Shown here piece after piece: positions 54,800 to 63,978 of a DNA stretch of 64,000 nt. The notes under the pieces were generated by a model that worked only from the letters and a program-made list of their open reading frames with translations, had not been told where the DNA came from and did not search any database. Source of the stretch: Aradus depressus (lineage: Eukaryota; Arthropoda; Insecta; Hemiptera; Aradidae). Position numbers and translations under genes: made by a program. The stretch lies in assembly GCA_963662175.1 (NCBI GenBank), contig OY759224.1:28095489-28159488 (forward strand), given 5' to 3'. How positions within the stretch are numbered: the first letter of the stretch is position 1; every line of letters begins with the position of its first letter.

Positions 54800-55333
54800 C
54801 CAATGTACGTTATTGTTTTATTTATTCATTTATAATTTCTTATTTATTTAGACTTTTTTATACATTCATTTATAATTGATTTATATATATATACATATAT
54901 ATTATTTTTTCATATATTGTTATAGTTACATTGTTTTATTTCTTTTCTATATCTCGCACATTGGGACCTGACGATGGGACGTAAGAACGTCCCGAAACAT
55001 CGTTGGGATAAAGACACTTCAGAAGAATTTTTTTGAAAAATAGTTCTTAATTTTTATTAAATTGAAAAATGTGTCAACTTATTATAAACGTATCTTGCAT
55101 TAATTTTTTTATATACTCATATATTTTTAAGTATTTATTTGTTCAGTTTTTATTAATTTCATTTTACTTTTTTAAATAGTTTTGTTATTACTACTAATCA
55201 TAGGTGCGTTAGAATCAAGTAGTTATACATCTAATTTATAATCTATATCTTAACGTATAAATTCTTTTGACGTATCCTATAACCATGTATTGGTTTAACG
55301 GAAATAAATGTATTACTATTATTATTATTATTT
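54800..55333 (+). mobile_element. Penelope-like or similar element (family B), copy 3
   Basis: The most complete 3' part of the family: ribozyme-like block at 54,955, body, and GGTTTAACGGAAATAAAT with an ATT-rich tail to 55,333. No reverse transcriptase. Confidence 0.65.
54955..55015 (+). ncRNA. Hammerhead-like motif (family B, copy 3)
   Basis: GAC, CTGACGA (54,968-54,974; position 7 is free to vary in hammerheads), U, stem GGGACGT/ACGTCCC with loop AAGA, GAAA (54,994-54,997), CA, UC, GUU. GAC can pair with GUU (two Watson-Crick pairs and one wobble). Confidence 0.5.
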
Positions 55334-55528
55334 TCGTGACAGATCTTGCCAGTGGTCTTGTTCTTTCGTCGGATTCGCTCGCTTTGCAGCAATAATCGGT
55401 CCTCAGGCCACGCAGAAGGAGTTTACGTCCGGCGTTATACTATGGAAGAGGCTCTCGATTTCAACAAACAAGACCACGAAGACGGGATCGTATTCGATGA
55501 AGGCACGCTCTTCGATGAGCCTCTGTGA
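55334..55528 (+). CDS. Candidate terminal exon of an unknown gene
   Basis: After a T-rich stretch ending GTGACAG (acceptor-like) the frame stays open for about 62 codons to a TGA at 55,526-55,528. It reads ILPVVLFFRRIRSLCSNNR, then RRYTMEEALDF and an acidic end, DGIVFDEGTLFDEPL. The segment is far less AT-rich than its surroundings. It directly abuts the ATT tail of family B copy 3. The function is unknown. It may be a real last exon, part of a transposon-encoded protein, or chance. Confidence 0.3.
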
Positions 55529-55970
55529 CCAGCAGATGTATTAACTCATAAATACAATTTGTACCTTGTGCAATGTACTTAAGTCCAAGTAAAGTACTCT
55601 CAATTTACTTACCATTTCTTCCAAAATTTAATCAGATCTAAGTTAACACACCTGACATTTTCATTTCATATTTCAAATTTCATAGCCAAAATTGTTTTTG
55701 AGTAAGAACGCTAACAACTCTTTTCAATGGATTCCAAATTTGGTTTTCTCCTTGACAAATTATCAGTTTTGAATCAGACACGGACTGCCCACATAACATG
55801 AAGTGTTGTCGGACAAGTACCCCCACATAGAGAACAACCCGATAGGTGGGTGAACTTCAGCAGAGGGAACCAGTTTCAACATTTATCATTAATAAAAAAT
55901 GTTCAATTTAAAATATTTTCAGTTCAAGAACAAAAAACTGATTCCCATTAGTACTTTCATAGTTATACAT
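55529..55970. other. Non-coding stretch
   Basis: No feature was recognised. Confidence 0.5.
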
Positions 55971-56310
55971 AGGCGCCGGCCGGTAGCTCAGTGGTATGCG
56001 TACTTGTGTTCGAAGCTCAAGAACGTGGGTTCGTAACCCGACCGAGGCCCTTAGTTTATTTTATCTGGAAGGTAAAATAAACTTAAGCACGCCGTCCTTC
56101 GGATGGGACGTTAAGCGATGTTCCCGAGCCTGATGTCAGATACTCGTTAAAGACCCCTACCCTAGATGAATAAAAATTTAGGGTAGGCAAAATTTAGGAT
56201 TCCCACAGTAGAGTCGGGCTCTTGTCCACCAGAGTGACGAAAGAGCGCTCTGGTAGTAGGCGATATGACCTCGTAGTTAAGGCCCGGGCATGAGTCATAA
56301 AACCTAAACC
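55971..56310 (+). mobile_element. SINE, full-length
   Basis: The head starts GGCGCCGGCCGGTAGCTC, with a 4-base GGCC duplication before the A box. The B box is GGTTCGTAACC and the tail CATAAAACCTAAACC. It is followed within 4 bases by a second SINE. Confidence 0.9.
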
Positions 56311-56313
56311 TAT

Positions 56314-56604
56314 AGGCGCCGGTATACGTGCTTGCTTACTGACCTCAAGATCGCCGGTTCTAAACCCAGCCGAGGCCCTTAGTTTCTTTATCTGGGAGGT
56401 GAAAAAAAACGTTGAGCAGGCTGTCCTTCGGGTGGGACGTTAAGCGATGGTACCGTGCCTGTGCGATGTCAGGTACTTGTTAAAGACCCATTCCTAGGTG
56501 AATAAACCTAGGATATGGAAAATTTATGGTTCCCAAAGTAGCAGATGCCCACCAGAGCGCTGAAATGACATCGTAGTTAAAGCCCGGGCATGAGTTACTA
56601 TAAT
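56314..56604 (+). mobile_element. SINE, second tandem copy
   Basis: The head lacks the A-box segment (GGCGCCGGTATACGTGC), the B box is GGTTCTAAACC, and the body is diverged. It ends CATGAGTTACTATAATC. Confidence 0.82.
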
Positions 56605-57106
56605 CACGATTTATATAATTTTGAAAATATTAAATTATTTAATGGCTCAATTATTACTTAAAAATTGTTGACAATAATTGAGAACGAGTTTTCATAATAC
56701 TGATCAGAATAGCTTAAATTGTGTGCGTCAATAACGCAACACGACAAAAAACTAAAGACGAAAAATTGTTTTATTTTTGCAGTCCATAGAGAATATAGGA
56801 TTTTTGACGAAAATTGGCGAATACAATAGAATATTATCTGGTTGTGGTCTGAAGGTGGGTGAGCTGAGAGACCAGTCTCTGCAAGAATCCGGTTCTCAGT
56901 GCTAAGGCCGCTTAGTCATCTATTTAACTGGAACAGAGCCCATATTCAAAGAAATATACAATTTTAGTCAACTTGCAAAAAATTTAGTGATGAAATCAGG
57001 CAATAATTCAACCTTATTATTTTATTTATTTTTTCGTTTTGAAAACAATACTTGTTTGTTTCTTAATAAAAAATAATTTTAAAGACGTTGTCTGTATATC
57101 ACAGGC
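56605..57106. other. Non-coding AT-rich stretch
   Basis: No feature was recognised. Confidence 0.55.
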
Positions 57107-57391
57107 TGTGTACTTCCCCAGGACGAATTAATCAATTAAGTTTTCGCTCTCCATTCAAAGTCAATAACCTGTTTGTGCTACAACACAATATTTGACTTAC
57201 ATCGTGGCTTCTGGATCCACATACTTAATTTTATGTCGATACATTCATAACGCCGCTAGTTGGTGGAAGTTTTCAGTTAAGCCCCCTTCTGATCGCTCCC
57301 CTTTGGCTGATTCTGTTGAAAATTAATAGGTGTCGTCCTTATAAGGCTTTGAATTTAAATATGATATTTCGTGTTAATACATTCATCATAA

Positions 57392-57505
57392 ATGTTGATT
57401 AGCGACTGTAGATTCTAATTGTAGGAATATTGAGGGTCAGTCAAAGATGGAAAAAAACACTATTCAAATCAAATGCCAACGTTTCGATATATTGTATATC
57501 ATCAT

Positions 57506-57541
<36 letters not shown>

Positions 57542-57792
57542 GGGGGGAAGAATCAAGATTAGAATCAAAAATAAACAAAAAAAATTTTCTTGATAAACAT
57601 TACTGAACGTTAAAAATACATTATAACAAGTTAAAAATTGAAACTGACTTATGTATTCATATTTAATTTTAATGTTTAGTAATTATTCATAGTAAGTCCG
57701 TTTCAATTTTTAACTCGTTATAATGTATTTTTAACGTTCAGTAATGTTTATCAACAAAAAATTTTTTGTTTATTTTTGATTCTAATCTTGAT

Positions 57793-57826
<34 letters not shown>

Positions 57827-57929
57827 CCCCCATGTTTGTAGGCCCTGATGATGATAATATAAAATATATCGAAACGTTGGCATTTGATGTGTTTTTTTCC
57901 ATCTTTGACTGACCCTCAATATTCCTACA
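57392..57929 (+). mobile_element. Fold-back element with G/C homopolymer arms, with TSD
   Basis: ATTCATCATAA at 57,381-57,391 and ATTCATTATAA at 57,930-57,940 (one mismatch) flank it. Arms of about 230 bp share GGAATATTGAGGGTCAG, CAAATGCCAACGTTTCGATA and TTTTTAACGTTCAGTAATG or complements. Each arm has a long homopolymer: 35 G at 57,506-57,540 and 30 C at 57,794-57,823. A 30-base tail at the left edge makes it asymmetric. Confidence 0.85.
57836..57892 (+). ncRNA. Hammerhead-like motif (fold-back right arm)
   Basis: GGCC, CTGATGA (57,845-57,851), U, imperfect stem GATAATAT/ATATATC, GAAA (57,871-57,874), CG, UU, then GGC. Upstream GCC pairs with GGC as stem I; ACGU forms the minimal palindromic stem III. 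The left arm is degraded (CATGATGA). Confidence 0.5.
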
Positions 57930-58208
57930 ATTCATTATAACGTCAGTTACTAGAATTTTTGTGTGAAGCTTCCCCCTAATCCCCCTCCCCCTCCCTCAAA
58001 CAGATTTGTCTGAAACTTAATGGCTGTTGTCCTCAGAAACCTTTGAAGTTACACATGAAATTTCTTGTTAATACATTCATTATGACGGCAGTTATTGAAG
58101 TTTTTCTGTTAAGCCTCCCCAAGTATATAAATAGAAATAGCATCATATTAAAATACAAAATTTGAATTTATTTATTTGTATTTTATTAACTTTGATTTAT
58201 TTCATATA

Positions 58209-58330
58209 TACATATATATGTCTATAAGGTAGGCATGCTACAATACATATATATGTCTATAAGGTAGGCATGCTACAATACATATATATGTCTATAAGGT
58301 AGGCATGCTACAATACATATATATGTCTAT
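58209..58330. repeat. 35-bp tandem repeat, three and a half units
   Basis: Units CATATATATGTCTATAAG plus GTAGGCATGCTACAATA are identical. The array is bracketed by inverted TTTGATTTATTTC and GAAATAAATCAAA, so it could sit in the loop of a hairpin. Confidence 0.9.
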
Positions 58331-58481
58331 ACGAAATAAATCAAAGATGACAATAATAAATATATGAGTTCAGGGACGTAGCCAGGATTTTGAGCAGGAG
58401 GGGGGGGGGGGGGGAGGGGGGTATAGACTCCCGGGGGCAAAGCCCGCAGTTTCCGTGGTTAGCGTTGCAGACTTCTTAACG
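58331..58481. other. Short spacer with a G run
   Basis: G tract at about 58,402-58,414; nothing coding was found. Confidence 0.5.
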
Positions 58482-59029
58482 TAGAGCGTCGATTATGCGA
58501 ACGTCAGTTATCCAAACGTTCAATTATCCGACCTGGCTTCGCAAGTAATGCCAGTATGAAACGAATTTGAGTGAGATTAGAGAGTGATCTGTACAAAAGT
58601 GGTTCGGATAAGAAAATCCTGTTATGCCCGTATCACATATTTTTTTGAGCAATCGATATCTGTGTAAACATACTTTTATAGCAATCGCAATGAATCCAAT
58701 GAAATAGTCATATTTTTCCGGAGTCTCTTCTTCAGGAGGCCACCGCAGAGTAGTTGGGTCGCCCGTAGTGCGCATCTTGGGGGACTTGGAATGGCGCTTC
58801 TGGCCTCTCTGAGCAGCGTTATGTCCCAGGCTTGCGAGGGTGTGGACTGCAGCTCACTTATCCACAGCCTTACTGTTTCAATCATGTCAAATGCCTAATG
58901 CCTGCCGAGGGAGTTTCTTTGCAAATTATTTTCTTATAAATATATTTTTCTAACTTTTTTTCATTGGGTGTTCGATTATCGGAACTGCCTATGTGCCCAA
59001 TTAGTTCGGTTAATCGACGCTCTACTGTA
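58482..59029. mobile_element. pogo/Tigger-like element
   Basis: The left end TAGAGCGTCGATTATGCGAA and the right end (inverse CAGTAGAGCGTCGATTAACC) are typical pogo-type termini; the left CAG is lost. It contains the C-terminal part of a transposase on the minus strand. A small related piece (GATCTGTACAAAAGTGGTT) is at 61,795-61,860. Confidence 0.75.
58690..58891 (-). pseudogene. pogo-type transposase C-terminal remnant
   Basis: The minus frame reads MIETVRLWISELQSTPSQAW, then DITLLREARSAIPSP and a basic tail, KKRLRKN. A short helix with IETVRLW(I/L) followed by an acidic or Gln-rich linker is characteristic of the region after the DDE domain in Tigger/pogo transposases. The catalytic domain itself is missing. 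Confidence 0.6.
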
Positions 59030-59674
59030 TTTATAAATTCCATTGAACGAATAAGGAACCAATCAAACAGAGATCCGTTAGTTCCACTTAGCCCCACTAG
59101 ACTGCATCTCTCTATGCCGATCAGACTCTCCTGGTATCAAGCTACACATTAGGAAGTGGTCAATGTTTTCTTCTGAGATTCTGCTAATTTATATATGTCT
59201 ACAAGAGGACTCAGGAACACTTATGGTAATATATGAAAGGAAATCATCAAGTATAGACCACGTTTGGTGGGTTGCAAAGACAAACAGACTGTACAAATTT
59301 ACAGGTCAACCTTCCATTTAGAATTAATGAGAGGTAACAGTTAACTTCAGAGCACCCTTATTTGACTTAACTGTTATTACGATTTCACGAAAATCAAAAC
59401 TGTGATTTGCTCTAACTAAATAGGTGTACACTGAACATAACTTGAGGAGTCAATAGGTCATTAGTTGAAATATGTAAACCGCGATAGGTTGATCAGTAAC
59501 AGGTCGTTTATCTAGCCTAGTAGCTCTTTGTGTTCGAATCCCAATGTACTGTGATTTTGTACTAGCTATGTTTGAATTGGTTAGCCACCTGTTGATAATA
59601 ACTAAAACTTTTAATGTCATGTTAAACTCCTTTCTCCTCAAAAGAAAAAAATAAATTAAAAGAAAATGTGGTGA
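59030..59674. other. Non-coding stretch
   Basis: No gene. TGTTCGAATCCC near 59,530 resembles a B box, but no A box lies upstream. Confidence 0.5.
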
Positions 59675-59735
59675 ATCATCGGTAATGTACATCCCCAGCG
59701 CGAATGAATCAATTTAAGTTTTCGCTCTCCCATCG
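59675..59735 (+). repeat. TACTTCCCC repeat, left end only
   Basis: GGTAATGTACATCCCCAGCG to TTTTCGCTCTCCCATC. Confidence 0.6.
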
Positions 59736-59769
59736 AACTCAGCGTCTTATAAATGTACGCGGACATTAC

Positions 59770-60550
59770 ATAATCTCTTCTACTTCTTCCTCCTCCACCT
59801 CTTTCGTCATCTCCAATGGCATCTTCATCTGCGCCTCCTCCATTACCGCCATCTCCGCCTCGATCTCTCCACCATTGCCTTTACTGCCCCCTCCTCCTCT
59901 ATCTCCATCTCTTGAGCGTCCTAAACCGTCTCGTCCAACTTCTCTACCTCCACCTCTACCACCGCCTCTTCTACCTTCTCCACCTCTACCACCGCCTCTT
60001 CTACCTTCTCCACCTCTACCGTCATACCTTTACCGCCTCTTCTACATCTATCTCAATCTCTACCTCCTCCTCCACCTCTGTCTTCATCTCCAGAGTCACC
60101 TTATACCGCCTCCCTCTTCCAACTTCTCCACCTCTACCACCGCCTCTTCTACCTTCTCCACCTCTACCGTCATACCTTTACCGCCTCTTCTACATCTATC
60201 TCAATCTCTACCGCCTCCTCCACCTCTATCTTCATTTCCAGAACCACCCACACATCCTCTTCCAACTTCTCCACGCCTCTTCTACCTTCTCCACCTCTAC
60301 CATCATACATTTACCGCCTCTTCTACATCTATCTAAATCTCTACAGCCGCCTTTACCGCCTCCTCCACCTCTATTTTCATCTCCAGAGCCACCTACACCG
60401 CCTCTTCCAACTTCTCCACATCTACCATCATACCTTTACCGCCTCTTCTACATCTATCTAAATCTCTACAGCCGCCTTTACCAACTCATCCACCTTTATC
60501 TCCATTTCCAGAACCACCTACACCTTCTCATCCCTCTCCACTACCTCCTC
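59770..60550. repeat. Pyrimidine-only minisatellite
   Basis: About 780 bp almost free of G on the plus strand. CATACCTTTACCGCCTCTTC recurs at about 60,024, 60,172, 60,304 (variant) and 60,430, so units are 126-148 bp and are themselves built of TCCACCTCTACC-like 9-12 base motifs. Two long overlapping plus frames (Pro/Ser/Leu-rich, 210 and 255 aa) follow from the composition and are not called as genes. Confidence 0.85.
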
Positions 60551-61040
60551 TGCAATTATTGTAAGACCATTATCGACTCATAATTCCCTCATGGGACATT
60601 TTTTTTGGAGGGTTGAAACTGTGCAGAAAAAGTTTGGATACGCCCTTAAACCGAAGGCCCTACAGCCCGTTCTTCCAAACTTACTACTCGAGCCTTAATA
60701 AACCTTATAGCCCTTCTTCGGCTGAACTCCACAAAGACAACTAAAAGAAGCAATTTGTATCTTTCACAGTTCTTTACCCTTTTTCTTCTTTTGAATCAAC
60801 AATGTTTATTTATCTTCTTCAAATTTAGTTCTCATTATCATAAATTAACTAAATAACAGACCTATCTAACTGGCTGAACACTCAAAGGGTGTAATTTCAA
60901 CTCATCTTAGAAGCAACGTATAATTTTTGATTCTATGAGTCTTTCTCGACAAAACTATAGTAAATCTAGAACTTCTAACGAAAAAGCGTTACCCAATAAA
61001 ACACAATATATACTCCATGACTTGTTTGACAAATTCTTGT
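60551..61040. other. Non-coding stretch
   Basis: No feature was recognised. Confidence 0.55.
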
Positions 61041-61333
61041 CATATCGCCTACTACCAGAGCTCTCTTTCATTGCTCTGGTGGAAATGAGCCCGATTCTAC
61101 TGTAGGAGATCTAAATTTTACCAAACCTAAATTTTTATTCACCAAGGAAGGGCCTTTGAGTATCTGAAATCGTACAAGTTCCAGACCCTTGCTTAACGTC
61201 CCATCCGAAGGATGAAGTGCTCAAGGATTTTTCACATTTTAGATAAAAAAACTTAAGGGCCTAGGCCTGGTTTCGAAACTGTGATCTTGAGCTCAGGAAG
61301 AAAGCACGCTATCTCTGAGCTACATGCGCCCTC
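61041..61333 (-). mobile_element. SINE, old diverged copy
   Basis: Minus copy from CATATCGCCTACTACCAG to the head (GAGCTACATGCGCCC on the plus strand); the tail is lost. Confidence 0.78.
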
Positions 61334-62004
61334 GAAGCCAAAAATAATTTTCTTGAGTTCTAATTCATTGATATTAATTTATTTTTGGAAGCAGTTTTGT
61401 ATTTTTTTTAAAGTATATTTTAGTTTGGGACAAAAAGGAGTTAGCTCCAAAATTGTGGGTGTTATTGTATGAAAATGGTGGCAAACCAAGCTTAAAAACA
61501 TACACTGTGTATAGGAAAAAATATTTTTGACAAAATTTGAAAATTCAAATTTTAAAACTTTTTTTAATTTCCCAAAATCGTGAAAAGGGGAGCTGACCCC
61601 TTTTTGCTGCAAGCCCTTGAATTATCACTTCAGCAGTGTAACGAGACATCTGTTAAGCGTTTGATGGACTATCCTTTAGGGAAAGAACAAATATTCATCG
61701 GGTGGCTTTCTGGTTAAAGCAGCAAGGGAGATTATTCTGAATGACTTTCTTATACCCAATAATTTAATAAATTAATTTGAGAGGGGGTGGGGAGGGAGAG
61801 AGATCTGTACAAAAGTGGTTGGTATAAGAAAATCCTGTAATGGTCACATCACATATTTATATACAATTTATTATTTTTAATAAAAAAAAATACAATAAAA
61901 CCATATTTTAAAATGCGTTGCTAAACGTTACAGTTTAAACATTACTTGGAAATCTTCGTTCGTATTGGTGCCATCTACAATCTGAGGACACTCAGGGATC
62001 AGAA
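61334..62004. other. Non-coding stretch with a pogo fragment
   Basis: 61,795-61,860 matches the pogo-like element at 58,580-58,650 (ATCTGTACAAAAGTGGTT, AAGAAAATCCTGT). No gene. Confidence 0.5.
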
Positions 62005-62530
62005 ATTCCATAAGGATATTAAAAACCTATGAACGACATCTATTGTTTCTAAGACAAATCGGCCAAAGATGGGAGAGATTAGGGGGGAGGCTTAACACAA
62101 AAGCTTTAATAACTGAACTTGAAAAATAAAATAAAACTTGTTTATTTAAGATATTGTCTAATTTCACTAACTATATATACATGGGAGTACTTTCGGTATT
62201 TCTACCATCCTCAGCCAAAAGCATAAGAGATAAGACATTAAAATCAGCGGATAGTGAGAGGGGATCAGAGAGAGGTCTCAAGTCAAAATCTCTTACAGGC
62301 ACCTATTAATTTTCAGCAAAATCGGTTGAAGAGGACAGAGAAGTAGTAACTACTAATAATTGCAGATGTAATGAATATATAGACAGAATATTTAACGAGA
62401 ATTCAGAAGCCATATTACCACAAATATTGAGTTTTAGCTCAAACGGTCGACCAGTTTTGAAAGGGGAGCGAAAAGTTAATAGATTACTTCGTTCTGGGGA
62501 AGTACATTGTCGGTGATTTACCGAAACATT
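62005..62530 (-). repeat. TACTTCCCC repeat with an inserted ribozyme-bearing fragment
   Basis: Minus copy whose right edge is GTTCTGGGGAAGTACATTG. It is interrupted at about 62,118-62,302 by sequence related to the palindromic insertion at 23,845. No clear TSD. Confidence 0.65.
62178..62222 (-). ncRNA. Hammerhead-like motif (palindrome family)
   Basis: Read on the minus strand: TGG, CTGAGGA (62,214-62,208), U, stem GGTA/TACC with loop GAAA, core GAAA (62,194-62,191), palindrome GTAC, UC, then CCA. TGG/CCA gives a perfect three-base-pair stem I and UC a usable cleavage site. This is the best-conserved copy. Confidence 0.55.
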
Positions 62531-62995
62531 GTTAAAATGTCTATAAATTCAGCCCTATCGTCTGTTGTCAGTGCATTCAATCACAATTATGCTTGCTTAT
62601 TTTTCCAAGTGAGAGGTAGTTTAAATAATGAACAAAAACAAATGTTTAAAGAATATATTTTTACTAAATATGAAAAAAAAAAATAGATGAATAAACCTAT
62701 TCATAAATATCCATGGTAGTGTTCACCTCGAAATTATGGACATTTCTTAAATTATTATAGGAAAATTAAGCCCGTTTTAAAATTATTTAAAATTGATTCT
62801 AAATGCAAAAAAATGGCTCAATATGGGATGAATTTACTATTATTAATGAATTTGACATGACTGCAGTTAAATGAATTAGAACATTTACAAAAATTGTTTT
62901 CATTCACTATTTTCAAAGAAATAACAGTAAATAGAGTTGAAACTGAGACATACTACAGTGGCTAGGATTCCCAGACCTCTTATTTAGAGAATATA
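62531..62995. other. Non-coding AT-rich stretch
   Basis: No feature was recognised. Confidence 0.6.
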
Positions 62996-62997
62996 TA

Positions 62998-63978
62998 CCG
63001 GGTGATTCATTTAACCTGAAAAACAAGAATAAATCGAAAAATAAGCTTTATCGAAAAAAATTGTTCAAACAAAAGTTGCAGGGCTTAAAGAGGGGGCATA
63101 TAATGGTAATACGAAATTTAACCTTGAATGGCGTTTTCAGGGTCAAATCAACGGCAACTTCGATTTTTTCAATAGGAACCCATAGTTTTAATTGCATACT
63201 TGTATTCTACGTAAAAAATACGTATCTTTTGTAGGAAAAGTTTTGTTTGAAAATGTAAATTTTTTATGGTTTTGAGAATATAAGAAACGAGACTATCCTA
63301 ACCGATGGATTGGTCGAGGTGGTCCAGTAAACTGGCCAGCTAGGTCACCGGACTTAACTTCGCCAGATTTTTTTCTATGGGGATATTTAAAAGAACAAGA
63401 ATACAAAAATGTGGCAACTACAACTGAAAATATGAAAGAGAGAATCAGAAATGCATGTCGAGAAATTGACAGAAAAACTTTATTAAGGACGGTGCAATGT
63501 TTCATTACACGTGTTGAATAATGTATTGAAGTTTACATTTATTAAGATGATAATTAATTGTTGATAAGTGGTGTGAAATTATTCAATTAAAATTTGTTTT
63601 CAAAATTTTGTGTAAAATATTGATTCTTTGTTACAATAACATTCATTTTAATTTAATCTATGTTTATTTCTTTGTGCATCAAATTTGTTTTTTTAAATTC
63701 TCAAACCCATAAAAAATTGACATTTTCAAACAAAACTTTTCCTACAAAAGATACGTATTTTTTTACGTAGAATACAAGTATGCAATTAAAAGTATGGGTT
63801 TCCATTGAAAAAATCGAAGTTGCCCTTGATTTAACCCTGAAAACTCCACTCGAGGTTAAATTTCGTATTACCATTATATGTCCCTCTTTAAACCCTGCAA
63901 CTTTTGTTTGAACAATTTTTTTCGATAAAGCTTATTTTTCGACTTATTCTTGTTTTTCAGGTTAAATGAATCACCCGG
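62998..63978 (+). mobile_element. Mariner-like transposon with ~280-bp inverted repeats
   Basis: TA at 62,996-62,997 and 63,979-63,980. Termini CCGGGTGATTCATTTAACCTG and its inverse start arms of about 280 bp (62,998-63,280 and about 63,698-63,978) that are almost identical. Between them lies only the C-terminus of a transposase. Confidence 0.88.
63294..63521 (+). pseudogene. Mariner-superfamily transposase C-terminus
   Basis: The frame reads YPNRWIGRGGPVNWPARSPD, LTSPDFFLWGYLKEQEY and KNVATTTENMKERIRN, to a TAA at 63,519. The block W(P)xRSPDLTxxDFFLWG holds the third catalytic Asp of IS630/Tc1/mariner enzymes. The first two catalytic residues and the DNA-binding domain are missing. Its ~75 codons stay open, so the internal deletion is probably recent. 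Confidence 0.8.

Larger units (their letters stand above)
57107..58125 (+). repeat. TACTTCCCC repeat split by a fold-back
   Basis: Left part to 57,391 (starts GCTGTGTACTTCCCCAGG), right part from 57,930 to about 58,125. The interruption lies in an ATTCATTATAAC block. Confidence 0.78.

Noticed and set aside
59500..59550. Second tRNA-like promoter (TGTTCGAATCCC)
   Set aside because: Only a B-box-like string; no A box within the right distance upstream.
59704..60583. Two long overlapping open frames rich in Pro, Ser and Leu
   Set aside because: They arise because the plus strand is nearly free of G and so almost free of stop codons in all frames; the composition is that of a minisatellite.
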